50,395 nt of DNA from Flavipsychrobacter sp. (GTDB lineage: Bacteria; Bacteroidota; Bacteroidia; Chitinophagales; Chitinophagaceae): assembly GCA_016786565.1 (NCBI GenBank), contig JAEUVY010000082.1:1-50395 (forward strand), in the 5' to 3' direction. The number at the start of each line of letters is the position of its first letter. Position 1 is the first letter of the stretch. Shown here in pieces: positions 1 through 8,368 of the stretch. The notes under the pieces were generated by a model. That model searched no databases. It was not told the origin of the DNA and was given only the letters and a program-made list of their open reading frames with translations. Both the position numbers and the translations under genes were made by a program.

Positions 1-256
1 TACATTCGGTTGTGTCATCATGAATCCTGACGAGCGCCTCGATGTATTCGTAGTTTTCCCTCTTAATAGTAGTGGTGTTCTGATACACATAAAACGAATC
101 TTCCTTACCGGTAAGTGAGTCTTTGTATATCCAATAGGAACCTTTTTGAAAATTGAAGTCCGCCTTTGTCTCAGAACTTACATACTTGATGGTATCTTTC
201 TTTTTGCAGCCGATAGCCAGAATTGCAAGTAAAAGCCCAATAATTATCCCTCTCAT
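1..256 (-). CDS. Lipoprotein of unknown function, 3' part beyond window
   Basis: An open frame runs from an ATG at 256 leftwards to the window edge with no stop, so the gene is partial. The first 17 residues form a lipoprotein signal: Met-Arg, a hydrophobic stretch, and the lipobox Leu-Ala-Ile-Gly-Cys with Cys17, followed by three lysines. About 68 mature residues are visible, with Trp/Tyr-rich segments typical of small Bacteroidota lipoproteins. No domain is recognised. The upstream side (257-336) is AT-rich and could hold its promoter. Confidence 0.7.
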   Translation of the reverse strand, partial: MRGIIIGLLLAILAIGCKKKDTIKYVSSETKADFNFQKGSYWIYKDSLTGKEDSFYVYQNTTTIKRENYEYIEALVRIHDDTTEC

Positions 257-336
257 TCTTGTGAATTTAAAATTTGATGGAAGATAGTTTAAATCGGCCG
301 TATAATTGATAAGAACACGTATTGACGGCATAATCA

Positions 337-432
337 TCAAAAATCCTCCACCACCTCAAAGCTCATCACCTGCCTGGTAACCGCGTGTGTGAACGATAAT
401 GCGGCGGCGTGCAGGTAGAGGCGTTCGGGTAT
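337..432 (-). pseudogene. Remnant of the 3' end of an rluA-like pseudouridine synthase gene
   Basis: Read on the minus strand, this stretch encodes about 32 residues ending in a stop (complement of 337-339). They match the C-terminus of the intact RluA-type protein at 4338-6038: Arg-Leu-Tyr-Leu-His-Ala-Ala-Ala-Leu-Ser-Phe-Thr-His, then Val-Thr-Arg-Gln and Met-Ser-Phe-Glu-Val, ending Glu-Asp-Phe. DNA identity is high but imperfect, and similarity stops near 432 with no upstream gene body, so this is a decayed or recombined fragment, not a functional gene. Confidence 0.7.
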
Positions 433-483
433 ATACCACGAATATCAGTACCTACGTGGAAAGCGAGGTAGAGAACAAACAAA

Positions 484-828
484 TCACTTTTTTGCCTTTT
501 GCTCTTCGATCATCTTCAATCCATAATTTCTTATGACCGTGATGAGCCCTACCATATCCTTGCCCCTGGCGGTGAGACTGTATTCAGTTTTTGGGGGAAC
601 CACTGCATAAACTTTCCTTTCTATGTAGCCATCGTCTTCCAATTCGCGAAGCTGCGCCGTGAGCATTTTATCTGAAATATGCGGGATATCCTTGCGCAGC
701 TCGCCATATCTCATCACCTGATCCTTGAGCCTCCAGAGGATAGGAGCCTTCCAGGTGCCGCCTATCTGCTCCATTACCAACTGTACCGGGTTATAATAGT
801 TCTTTCCGTTGTAAATGAAATCGGGCAT
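484..828 (-). CDS. HxlR-family winged-helix transcriptional regulator
   Basis: At 114 residues this is the usual HxlR length. It has the family layout: an N-terminal segment with Gly-Gly-Thr-Trp-Lys near residue 23, the helix-turn-helix around residues 40-65 with Ile-Ser-Asp-Lys-Met-Leu-Thr, then the wing with Pro-Pro-Lys-Thr-Glu-Tyr-Ser-Leu-Thr and a C-terminal dimerisation helix. HxlR proteins often respond to electrophiles, quinones or oxidants. It is divergent from a PfpI/DJ-1 gene and a VOC gene, so local control of a detoxification unit is a reasonable inference. No regulatory cysteine is visible. Confidence 0.9.
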   Translation of the reverse strand: MPDFIYNGKNYYNPVQLVMEQIGGTWKAPILWRLKDQVMRYGELRKDIPHISDKMLTAQLRELEDDGYIERKVYAVVPPKTEYSLTARGKDMVGLITVIRNYGLKMIEEQKAKK

Positions 829-866
829 GAGAATCAGACTTTCGAGTTAGTGACACTTACCAAAAG

Positions 867-879
867 GTGCGTAGCGCAC
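867..879. promoter_or_regulatory. Palindrome between divergent hxlR and pfpI genes, candidate operator
   Basis: GTGCG-TAG-CGCAC is a perfect 5+5 palindrome, flanked by AAG/CTT-like extensions, in the 143-bp divergent gap. Its position suits an HxlR dimer controlling both genes. No footprint or homologous site supports it yet. Confidence 0.35.
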
Positions 880-971
880 TCTTTAGTTACAGTATTGGCA
901 AAGGTAGTGATCGTGGTCAATTTTGTGGAGCAAAAAAATAGTCATTAAACAAAGCAAAAAACACAAATAAT

Positions 972-1736
972 ATGAATCAGATCAAAGAAACGAACCGCTA
1001 CGTACATTTTCATGGTGCACCATCGAAAGGAAAAATACTTATGGTGGCCAGCTCACCGGCAGTATCGACACAAACAGGATGGCCGATAGGCTTCTGGGCG
1101 GCAGAACTCACACACCCGATGAGGGTCTTTCAGGAAGCAGGATATGAAATAGAACTGGTATCGACACAAGGTGGCAAACTGCAAATGGACAGCTATTCGG
1201 ACCCAACAGACGCAAGCGGATACTCTGCTCACGACATTGTGACGCTTGGCTATATGCAACGACCGGAATTCACCGCAATGCTGGAAAACACAGCAAAACT
1301 GGAAAAAACGACACACGACAAATACGCTGCAATATTTCTGGTAGGAGGACAGGGACCGATGTATACTTTCAGGGGAAACAAGGCTTTACAGCAATTATTT
1401 GCTTCATTCTACGAAGCCGGAAAACCAGCAGCCGCAGTTTGCCACTCTACCACCCTACTGCTGGAAGCAACCACGAAAGAAGGCAGATTGCTTGTAGAAG
1501 GAAAAACATGGACAGGGTTTGCGAATGCCGAGGAAGACTTTGCAGATAATGCAGTAGGCCAGAAGATACAACCTTACAGGATTGAAGATGAAGCCCGCAA
1601 ACTGAACGGCACAACATTTAAAGTTGCTGCACCGTTCTCGAGCTACGCTATACAGGACGGAAACCTGGTTACAGGCCAGCAACAAAATTCGGGAGCGGCA
1701 GCTGCTGAAATGGTGGTGGACCTTTTAAACAACTAA
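972..1736 (+). CDS. DJ-1/PfpI superfamily protein (type 1 glutamine amidotransferase-like)
   Basis: A 254-residue DJ-1/PfpI-fold protein of the Hsp31/glyoxalase III-like group. The nucleophile elbow is Ala-Val-Cys157-His158-Ser-Thr; the Gly-Gly-Gln-Gly-Pro strand lies at 125-129; Glu45 precedes the Thr-His-Pro segment, as in relatives with the Glu/Cys/His site. Members act as glutathione-independent glyoxalases, deglycases or chaperones, so methylglyoxal or electrophile detoxification is likely but unproven. The VOC gene starts 4 bp downstream, suggesting co-transcription. ATG follows an A-rich leader, normal for this phylum. Confidence 0.88.
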   Translation: MNQIKETNRYVHFHGAPSKGKILMVASSPAVSTQTGWPIGFWAAELTHPMRVFQEAGYEIELVSTQGGKLQMDSYSDPTDASGYSAHDIVTLGYMQRPEFTAMLENTAKLEKTTHDKYAAIFLVGGQGPMYTFRGNKALQQLFASFYEAGKPAAAVCHSTTLLLEATTKEGRLLVEGKTWTGFANAEEDFADNAVGQKIQPYRIEDEARKLNGTTFKVAAPFSSYAIQDGNLVTGQQQNSGAAAAEMVVDLLNN

Positions 1737-1740
1737 TAAC

Positions 1741-2115
1741 ATGCACGCGATAAACTGGTTTGAAATTCCGGCTACGGACCTGGATAGGGCATTCGGATTC
1801 TACAGCAAAATACTGAACGGCAATGTACGGAAGGGTACGTTTGGCAATGGGGAGCTTATTCTCTTCAATGTGCCATTCGGCACCGGCGAAGCAGTAGGCG
1901 GATCAATAGTAGTGAGAGCCGACCTGACGCCAACAACAAACGGACCTGTAATATACTTGAACGCGTTCGGTCCGCTGTCACACGCGGTAGCGAGGGTAGA
2001 AGAAGCCGGCGGCAAAGTACTTGCGGGGGAAATGAACCTCGGAAAGTTCGGGTATGCCGGAATCATTATTGACAGTGAAGGCAACAAGATAGGTCTGATA
2101 TCACATGAGCGCTAA
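1741..2115 (+). CDS. VOC-family (glyoxalase/bleomycin resistance-like) protein
   Basis: A 124-residue single-domain vicinal oxygen chelate protein. The N-terminus has the typical Asn-Trp-Phe-Glu-Ile-Pro-Ala-Thr-Asp-Leu-Asp-Arg-Ala start with Phe-Tyr nearby; the C-terminus has Ile-Asp-Ser-Glu-Gly-Asn-Lys-Ile-Gly-Leu. Metal-binding residues are not obvious enough to name an enzyme. It sits in the PfpI run, and its last 11 bases overlap the next start at 2105. Known relatives include glyoxalases, dioxygenases and antibiotic-binding proteins. Confidence 0.85.
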   Translation: MHAINWFEIPATDLDRAFGFYSKILNGNVRKGTFGNGELILFNVPFGTGEAVGGSIVVRADLTPTTNGPVIYLNAFGPLSHAVARVEEAGGKVLAGEMNLGKFGYAGIIIDSEGNKIGLISHER

Positions 2116-2761
2116 AAAACGCCTTATATTATGCCTGTACCTATTGGCCGGCACCATAGCGAATGGCCAGATACCGGTGGAAGTATTTGTGGGACAAAAG
2201 CGATCAACGGTCGATATTATGTTCTTCAAATACTTCCGAAACCGGAAAGGAGAACAGACAAGGTGGCTATTCTTCAACCGGAACAGGGCAGGAGTAGATC
2301 ATCGCATGACTGAAACAAATTACCTGCCTCAGTTTGGATTTACTGAAGCGATCTCCTATAACCACAAAAAGCTAAAGGGTATTGCCCCCGTAGCCGTGGG
2401 ACAGATCATGAATGCGGGTACAATGACAAAAGCAGGAGTTCAGTACGCGCACCTCGGATCGGTATTCACAGCGTTCACGTGGTTAGTGACAGAAACAAAC
2501 AAGAACCCCGACATCGACCACTTTGTGCTGGTGAGATATACACCAAAGCTATCTAAGAAACTGCAATTATTCACTCAATTGGAACTGCTGACAGTACTAC
2601 CAACTGACGACAAAGCGGCACGCTCCTACACACAACGAGCCAGGGCAGGAATCAAAGTACAGCATCTGCAGAGCGGTATCGGTATCGACCTGAATCAGAC
2701 GGGCAACACCACGATCAACAAAACGGCTAATGCCGGAATTTTCATCAGATATGAATTTTAG
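2105..2761 (+). CDS. Putative outer-membrane beta-barrel protein, unknown function
   Basis: 218 residues beginning with a signal peptide (Met-Ser-Ala-Lys-Lys, hydrophobic core, then Ala-Asn-Gly-Gln near residue 22). The rest shows alternating hydrophobic/polar strands, many Tyr/Phe, and ends in Tyr-Glu-Phe; a C-terminal aromatic is typical of small outer-membrane barrels. No family is recognised. The start overlaps the end of the VOC gene by 11 bases and the bestrophin gene starts 4 bp after its stop, so it is probably translated from the same transcript. Confidence 0.65.
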   Translation: MSAKKRLILCLYLLAGTIANGQIPVEVFVGQKRSTVDIMFFKYFRNRKGEQTRWLFFNRNRAGVDHRMTETNYLPQFGFTEAISYNHKKLKGIAPVAVGQIMNAGTMTKAGVQYAHLGSVFTAFTWLVTETNKNPDIDHFVLVRYTPKLSKKLQLFTQLELLTVLPTDDKAARSYTQRARAGIKVQHLQSGIGIDLNQTGNTTINKTANAGIFIRYEF

Positions 2762-2764
2762 AAA

Positions 2765-3697
2765 ATGATCATCAAAAGAAACTTCAATCCGATAAAGGTA
2801 GCCGGATACGTAAAAACGGAAGTAACGTTTGCAATACTTGCTACGGTAATGGTTGCGGCCATGCATAGGTTCGGCGTGTCGCGTCTCTCTATCCCATTTT
2901 CGATATCTGCGATACTGGGAAGTGCGCTGGCGATATTCATCGCGTTCAGAAACAATACAGCATATAGCAGATGGTGGGAGGCCCGAACCATGTGGGGAGG
3001 CATCATTAACTCCTCCAGAGTATTCGCACGCCTGATAATAACGTTTGCCGATAGCCACGCACACCAGCCAAACTATGTGCGGGAGCGTAGTGAGGATTTC
3101 AAACGAACTTTAGTGAACATGACTATTGCCTGGGCGCATGCACTGCGTATGCACCTGCGAAAACAGGATGAATGGGACACTCTGAAGGAATACCTGACGG
3201 AAAATGACTATAAGGCTGTATTAGCTGCCGATAACAAACCAAACTACCTGCATCTTTTGGCAGGCCGAAAAATATACGAAGCAATGACCAATGGCACATT
3301 GGCCGGTTTCGATAGTTTTCAGCTGGAAGGGCAACTGCTGGCTCTGGCCAATTATCAGGGAGGCTGTGAACGTATCAAGAACACACCATTGCTGCGACAG
3401 TACGACTTTTTCACCCGCACCTTCCTATACACATTCGTGCTGTTGCTTCCCTTCTCTCTGATAGGCGACTTCATAAAGATGAACAACGAATTGCTGATGA
3501 TACCTGTGAGCATTGTGATATCTACAGTATTCGCGATAATAGGAAAGGTGGGCGAGGTGAACGAAGATCCATTTGAAAACAGAATAACCGATGTGCCACT
3601 AACGGCCATTTGCAACACCATAGAACGAGATCTAAAACAAATGACAGGCGATACAATGCCGAAAAAAACAGAACCAATAGAAGGTTATCTTTACTAA
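2765..3697 (+). CDS. Bestrophin-family (UPF0187) anion channel-like membrane protein
   Basis: 310 residues, the length of bacterial bestrophin homologues. The hallmark Arg-Asn-Asn-Thr-Ala-Tyr-Ser-Arg-Trp-Trp-Glu-Ala-Arg lies around residues 62-74, with hydrophobic helices at about 20-37, 42-60 and 215-260. Bacterial bestrophins form pentameric ion channels in the inner membrane; ion preference cannot be read here. It closes the likely PfpI-VOC-barrel-bestrophin run, and the next gene starts 12 bp after its stop. Confidence 0.87.
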   Translation: MIIKRNFNPIKVAGYVKTEVTFAILATVMVAAMHRFGVSRLSIPFSISAILGSALAIFIAFRNNTAYSRWWEARTMWGGIINSSRVFARLIITFADSHAHQPNYVRERSEDFKRTLVNMTIAWAHALRMHLRKQDEWDTLKEYLTENDYKAVLAADNKPNYLHLLAGRKIYEAMTNGTLAGFDSFQLEGQLLALANYQGGCERIKNTPLLRQYDFFTRTFLYTFVLLLPFSLIGDFIKMNNELLMIPVSIVISTVFAIIGKVGEVNEDPFENRITDVPLTAICNTIERDLKQMTGDTMPKKTEPIEGYLY

Positions 3698-3708
3698 AAC
3701 AGAAAAAA

Positions 3709-4320
3709 ATGCAAATAGCAATAATAGGAACAGGAAATGTAGGCGGCGCCTTGGCCACACGATGGGCTGAAAAAGGCCACAATATCCGCCTTGGCGTGCA
3801 AAATGAATCAAACTTTAAAGGTCAGGCATTACTAAACAACCCTAACACTACGTTGCATACCATTGCGGAGGCAGTTAGGGAAGCAGATGTGATACTGGTA
3901 GCCACTCCGCCTACTGCAATTTTCGATATTATGCAGCAAATGGGTGATTTGAGTGAAAAAGTCATAATAGACGCAACAAACTCGGTCGGCAAAAGCCCGG
4001 ACCCATACAAAACCGTGTACCATTGCCTTGTAGACAAAACTACAGCAGAAGTAGTGAAGTGTTTTAACAGTACCGGCTACGAAAATATGTTGAACCCAGT
4101 TTATGGGGACACGGCCATAGATATGTTCATGGCGGGTGACAGTGACAAAGCCAAATCGGTTGCAAGACAACTGGCATCAGACTGCGGCTTCGGAGCATGT
4201 ATTGACTTCGGAAGGGGAGATAAAGTTGAATTGCTTGAAAAATTCGCGCTATCGTGGATCAACCTCGCAATTATGCAGGGACATGGCCGTAACATGGCTT
4301 TCAAGGTGTTGACCCGTTAA
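3709..4320 (+). CDS. NAD(P)-binding, F420-dependent NADP reductase-like protein
   Basis: 203 residues from the ATG at 3709, which gives a clean Rossmann start (Met-Gln-Ile-Ala-Ile-Ile-Gly-Thr-Gly-Asn-Val-Gly-Gly-Ala). An open frame extends further upstream but only into the bestrophin gene. The pattern Asp-Val-Ile-Leu-Val-Ala-Thr-Pro-Pro and Asp-Ala-Thr-Asn-Ser matches the 'NADPH-dependent F420 reductase' domain; in Bacteroidota such proteins probably use NAD(P)H with another substrate. It converges on the RluA gene with a 17-bp gap. Confidence 0.82.
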   Translation: MQIAIIGTGNVGGALATRWAEKGHNIRLGVQNESNFKGQALLNNPNTTLHTIAEAVREADVILVATPPTAIFDIMQQMGDLSEKVIIDATNSVGKSPDPYKTVYHCLVDKTTAEVVKCFNSTGYENMLNPVYGDTAIDMFMAGDSDKAKSVARQLASDCGFGACIDFGRGDKVELLEKFALSWINLAIMQGHGRNMAFKVLTR

Positions 4321-4337
4321 CACCAGCATTAAATCAA

Positions 4338-6038
4338 CTAAAAGTCTTCGGTCACCTCAAAGCTCATCAATTGCCTGGTGACCGGGTGTGTGAATGACAA
4401 TGCAGCGGCGTGCAGGTAGAGGCGTCCGGCAGCAGTGCCGTAAATGTCGTCGCCGAGGATGGGTGCATTGAGACCAAGCGCGTGTGCGGCGTGCATGCGC
4501 AACTGATGTGTGCGCCCTGTGAGTGGCCAGAAGTGGATGCGCACCACTCCACCATCACGGCTCACCACCTTCCAGCGGGTGACACTGGGTTTGCCGATAT
4601 CGTAACACACCATCTGCGCCGGACGGTTATAGGGATCGGCAGCGAGGGGAAGGTCTATCTCTCCTTCGTCGCCGGAAACATCTTTTGAGAGCAGGGCGGT
4701 GTAGCGCTTACTGAGCGACCGCCGCAGGAACTGCTGCTGTATGTGCTTGTGCACCTTTGCCGACTTGGCCACTACCAGCAAGCCGGAGGTGCCCATATCG
4801 AGGCGGTGGATCATAAGGGGTTCAAAATCGGTATTGGTATCGCGCAGCCTGCTGTAGACCGAGTCTTCGATGGCCACACCGGGCACCGACCTCAGGCCGG
4901 CGGGTTTGTTCACTACCAGCAGGTGTTCATCTTCATACACTATGCGCAGACGGGCCTCTTCGCTTGCTGGCTCCAGCATGGGGTTCTCGTCAACCGGAAT
5001 ACCCTGGAGCATGTGGGCCAGTATGGGCTTGCACTTACCCGCACAAGCGGGATAGAAGTGTCCGTGCTGGCGAACCTCGGACCGCGGCGCCGCGCCCCAC
5101 CAAAACTCTGCCATTGCGAGCGGACGGAGTCCGTGCAAAAACGCATATTGCAACAACTTGGGTGTGGCACACTCGCCGGCACCTGCAGGCGGTCTGCCAA
5201 AAGCGGTATCTGCAAAAATGCTGCCTACACTACGGCTTTGGCCGGCTATATTTAGGAAAGAATACTCATTGAACAGTCGCTGCTGCAACGCGCCAGACCG
5301 TTCGCGACGTTCGGTGCGCAATGCCTCTATGCGCGCCTCTAACGGATGCAGCAATGCTTGCACCTCAGCTATTTTAGCATCCCACGCCTCGGCCATCTGC
5401 TTCTGTACATACTGGTCGTAGTGACTCAGGCGTATCATCTCGGCATCGAACGCGGCATAGTCTTCGGGCGATAGCACAGCCTTCTGTTCTTCGCGGCGCA
5501 GGCGGCGTTGGTCACGGTTGGCCCTCATCTGCTGCCTGAATGCGTCCTTCTCTTCGGTGGCCCGGGCTACAAGGGCGGCCAACTGCTGCTGCAGGCGTGG
5601 TATCTCTTCATTGGCCAGCTCGCGTTCCAGCGCTTCGTTCACCGCGCTTATGTTCTCCTGCTCTACCAGAAAGAAACTATCGCGCGTAAGCATATCGAAC
5701 ACGGGCGGCACAAAACGCGGATGATCGTTGGAGTTGGCAAGTTTGCCAGAAAATGCCGAAAGGTAGCCTACCCTGCCATCGGGCGACTGCACCACCAGCA
5801 CACCAAACATCTTGCCGATGGGCATATTTCCTGTTTCTCCGTTGAAGCCAAATTCGTGCTCGAAATCGGACTGGGTATCAAGGTACTGTTGCAGGCCTTC
5901 AGCAGCCAGGCGGGCCAGCGGGTGAGGCTCGTAGTAAAACGGGAAGGTGAATTTTTCGGGCAGAGAAATGCCGTTCAGCACATCGTCTGCAAACCAAATG
6001 ATACGGCTATCCGTTGAATTATCTACCCCTGTTGCCAT
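4338..6038 (-). CDS. RluA-family pseudouridine synthase with long N-terminal extension
   Basis: 566 residues. The C-terminal ~200 hold the RluA catalytic domain: Ile-His-Arg-Leu-Asp-Met-Gly-Thr-Ser-Gly with the catalytic Asp, then Gly-Arg-Thr-His-Gln-Leu-Arg-Met-His near the end. The first ~350 residues are an extension with a Lys/Glu/Gln-rich coiled coil (about 145-250) and a Cys-containing segment near 330-345. The domain isomerises uridine in rRNA or tRNA; the target is not predictable. Bacteroidota carry such long RluA proteins. Its 3' end is duplicated as a decayed fragment at 337-432. Confidence 0.88.
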   Translation of the reverse strand: MATGVDNSTDSRIIWFADDVLNGISLPEKFTFPFYYEPHPLARLAAEGLQQYLDTQSDFEHEFGFNGETGNMPIGKMFGVLVVQSPDGRVGYLSAFSGKLANSNDHPRFVPPVFDMLTRDSFFLVEQENISAVNEALERELANEEIPRLQQQLAALVARATEEKDAFRQQMRANRDQRRLRREEQKAVLSPEDYAAFDAEMIRLSHYDQYVQKQMAEAWDAKIAEVQALLHPLEARIEALRTERRERSGALQQRLFNEYSFLNIAGQSRSVGSIFADTAFGRPPAGAGECATPKLLQYAFLHGLRPLAMAEFWWGAAPRSEVRQHGHFYPACAGKCKPILAHMLQGIPVDENPMLEPASEEARLRIVYEDEHLLVVNKPAGLRSVPGVAIEDSVYSRLRDTNTDFEPLMIHRLDMGTSGLLVVAKSAKVHKHIQQQFLRRSLSKRYTALLSKDVSGDEGEIDLPLAADPYNRPAQMVCYDIGKPSVTRWKVVSRDGGVVRIHFWPLTGRTHQLRMHAAHALGLNAPILGDDIYGTAAGRLYLHAAALSFTHPVTRQLMSFEVTEDF

Positions 6039-6172
6039 TTTTGAAGAGCTGCAAAATTACTACATCAGCAGGTAGAAACGAGAACAACATTAACAAGAAA
6101 TGTGGAGTGCTGTCATGCGACAGAGGCACAAACAAACTGATTCACAGGCACAAGTGAATGACCAAAAAATTA

Positions 6173-6206
6173 TTTGGCCGATATAATTTCAAACTCTTTA
6201 CATTTG
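6173..6206 (+). promoter_or_regulatory. Bacteroidota-type promoter of the arginine operon
   Basis: A -33 TTTG (6173-6176) and a perfect -7 TAcaTTTG (6199-6206) are separated by 22 bases, within the accepted range for this phylum. Transcription would start near 6212-6215, giving a leader of about 290 bases before the GNAT start codon. Confidence 0.55.
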
Positions 6207-6249
6207 CGCCGTTAAAATTTTTACACACTCTTTTTCTGAACGTCAAAAG

Positions 6250-6384
6250 ATGAAAAAAACCTTCCTGACACCGTCTGACATGACGCCTGCATACGCTGCG
6301 GGCGCGGGACGCAGGTTTTTTACTGTATCGCCCATAGATGCAGTTTTTTGTTTCCGCCATACATCCTTCTGGGTGCGACGTTGA
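6250..6384 (+). CDS. Possible 44-residue leader ORF of the arginine operon
   Basis: The ORF begins with ATG-AAA-AAA-ACC about 35 bases after the inferred transcription start and ends TGG-GTG-CGA-CGT-TGA. It holds five Arg codons: a pair at residues 21-22 (CGC AGG), one at 36, and a pair directly before the stop (43-44). The first Arg pair lies in the 3' arm of a weak hairpin (CCTGC 6286-6290 with GCAGG 6311-6315) followed by six T (6316-6321). This resembles a transcription-attenuation leader, but Arg content is moderate and chance cannot be excluded. Confidence 0.35.
   Translation: MKKTFLTPSDMTPAYAAGAGRRFFTVSPIDAVFCFRHTSFWVRR
6286..6321 (+). terminator. Weak hairpin plus T-tract in the arginine leader, possible attenuator
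   Basis: CCTGC pairs with GCAGG across a 20-base loop that can form an inner CGC/GCG stem; TTTTTT follows at once. It lies inside the leader ORF, upstream of all arg genes, so it could only work as an attenuator. A second hairpin, TGACC/GGTCA, is near 6417-6440. Confidence 0.35.
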
Positions 6385-6503
6385 TACCATAGTATTCCAA
6401 CAGACCTTCTGTTGATGTGACCTCCGCACAGGGGTCATCGAACTGATGCATGTACTGTTTCACAACGGCACGTGTCGGTATTTACTATTCAATCATTTAC
6501 ATA

Positions 6504-7163
6504 ATGAACCAAAACTTTGATGTGCTGGTGGCAGGTAGCCACCACACAGGTTTTGCGCGTGCCATCTGTGAAGAAATGGCTGCATCGGCCAAGGCCCGTG
6601 GCACGGGTATAGCCAGGCGCACACCTGAATACATAGCTGCAAAAATGCAGGAAGGGAAAGCTGTGATAGCACTCACCAAAACGGGCGAGTGGGCAGGCTT
6701 TTGCTACATAGAATGCTGGAGCCACGATGAATACGTGGCCAACTCCGGACTGATAGTGGCACCCCAATTCCGGAAGAGCGGACTGGCAAAGATGATCAAA
6801 CAGAGGGTCTTTGAACTGAGCCGCCAGAAGTACCCGAATGCCAAAATATTCGGGCTGACAACGGGACTGGCTGTGATGAAGATAAACAGCGACCTGAACT
6901 ACGAACCTGTGACGTATTCTGAACTGACACAGGACGACGCCTTCTGGCAGGGCTGCCGCAGTTGTGTGAACTACGAGATACTGATGAGCAAAGAGCGGAA
7001 GAACTGCCTGTGCACGGCTATGCTCTATAACCCGGCGGAACACAGAGCGCCCGGCACAACGGCCGCGCAGTTCAAGAAACGAGCGAGAGTGCATGAGCGC
7101 CTGCTGAAAATAAAACAACTAAACTTCCTCAGGTACTTCCGCAAAATAACAACCAGCAAATGA
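6504..7163 (+). CDS. GNAT N-acyltransferase, probable first enzyme of arginine synthesis
   Basis: 219 residues from ATG 6504, chosen over an upstream in-frame ATG at 6450 because it gives the compact GNAT start. The acyl-CoA loop is visible as Val-Ala-Pro-Gln-Phe-Arg-Lys-Ser-Gly-Leu-Ala (around residues 88-98). It is first in the operon and its stop overlaps the argG start. No classical argA or argJ is present, so it most likely acylates glutamate (acetyl- or succinyl-CoA). Comparable GNAT genes precede argG in Bacteroides. Substrate is inferred from context. Confidence 0.8.
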   Translation: MNQNFDVLVAGSHHTGFARAICEEMAASAKARGTGIARRTPEYIAAKMQEGKAVIALTKTGEWAGFCYIECWSHDEYVANSGLIVAPQFRKSGLAKMIKQRVFELSRQKYPNAKIFGLTTGLAVMKINSDLNYEPVTYSELTQDDAFWQGCRSCVNYEILMSKERKNCLCTAMLYNPAEHRAPGTTAAQFKKRARVHERLLKIKQLNFLRYFRKITTSK

Positions 7164-8368
7164 TGAACAACAGAAAATTAGTGCTCGCATACAGCGGCGG
7201 GCTGGACACTACCTACTGCGCCGTGTACCTGAAAGAACAGGGATATGACGTGCACGCTGTAACTGTTCAAACGGGAGGATTCACAGACCGTGAGCTGGCT
7301 GAAATAGGCAATCGTGCCGCAGCACTCGGCGTGGCTTCGTTCGAGATGAAGGACGTAACCGAAGCCTACTACAACACCTGCATTAGACACCTGATATATG
7401 GCAACGTACTGAAAAACGGAACCTACCCGCTGAGTGTGAGTGCGGAGAGAATGATACAAGCAAAGGCGGTAGCGGAATATGCACGGGAAATAGGTGCCGA
7501 CTACATAGCCCATGGCAGCACAGGCGCGGGAAATGACCAGGTGCGGTTTGATATGACGTTCCGCAGCACTATACCGGAAGCCACCATAATAACCCCGATA
7601 AGGGATATGCAACTGAGCCGGGAAGACGAGATAGCCTACCTGCGAAAACACGGCGTGACGATAAACTTCGAAAAAGCCGCATACAGCATCAACAAGGGGC
7701 TATGGGGGACATCGGTGGGAGGAAAGGAAACACTTACCAGCAACACGCCACTACCCGAAAGTGCATGGCCCACGCCTGTCACCGAAACTGAGCCACGCGC
7801 CATCACCCTGCACTTCCATAAGGGAGAACTGTGCGGCATCAACGACCGAACTGACATGACACCTGTGGAGGTGATCAGTACGCTGCAAGAAATGGCACAG
7901 CCCTACGGCATAGGAAGGGACATACATGTGGGCGACACCATCATAGGCATAAAGGGCAGGGTTGGCTTTGAAGCAGCGGCACCGGTCATCATTATAAAGG
8001 CACATCACCTATTGGAGAAACACGCCCTAACTAAATGGCAACTGCAATGGAAAGATCAATTAGCCGCATGGTACGGCAATTGGCTGCATGAAGGACAAAT
8101 GGAAGACCCGGTGATGCGCAACATAGAGGCATTTATGGAAGATACGCAGGCAACAGTATCGGGCAAGGTGTACATCACGCTGCATCCATACCGCTTCACG
8201 CTGGACGGAATTGAATCGGCGCATGACCTGATGAACAACAAGTTTGGCGCATACGGAGAAATGAACAACGCATGGACAGGCGAAGACGTGAAGGGCTTTG
8301 CAAGGATCTTCGGCAATCAGACAAGCATATATCACACTGTCAATAACGACATAAACAAGACAAAATGA
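7160..8368 (+). CDS. argG: Argininosuccinate synthase
   Basis: 402 residues. The N-terminal PP-loop ATP site Ala-Tyr-Ser-Gly-Gly-Leu-Asp-Thr is at about 10-17, and Ala-His-Gly-Ser-Thr-Gly-Ala-Gly-Asn-Asp-Gln binds citrulline/aspartate as in ArgG. It joins citrulline and aspartate with ATP in the cytoplasm. The start is ATGATG (7160 or 7163), overlapping the GNAT stop; its own stop overlaps the argC start as ATGA. These overlaps indicate translational coupling. Confidence 0.95.
   Translation: MMNNRKLVLAYSGGLDTTYCAVYLKEQGYDVHAVTVQTGGFTDRELAEIGNRAAALGVASFEMKDVTEAYYNTCIRHLIYGNVLKNGTYPLSVSAERMIQAKAVAEYAREIGADYIAHGSTGAGNDQVRFDMTFRSTIPEATIITPIRDMQLSREDEIAYLRKHGVTINFEKAAYSINKGLWGTSVGGKETLTSNTPLPESAWPTPVTETEPRAITLHFHKGELCGINDRTDMTPVEVISTLQEMAQPYGIGRDIHVGDTIIGIKGRVGFEAAAPVIIIKAHHLLEKHALTKWQLQWKDQLAAWYGNWLHEGQMEDPVMRNIEAFMEDTQATVSGKVYITLHPYRFTLDGIESAHDLMNNKFGAYGEMNNAWTGEDVKGFARIFGNQTSIYHTVNNDINKTK

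Noticed and set aside
6142..6438. 98-codon minus-strand frame in the arginine leader
   Set aside because: Composition is non-protein-like, rich in Cys/Arg, with no domain; it overlaps the plus-strand promoter and leader.
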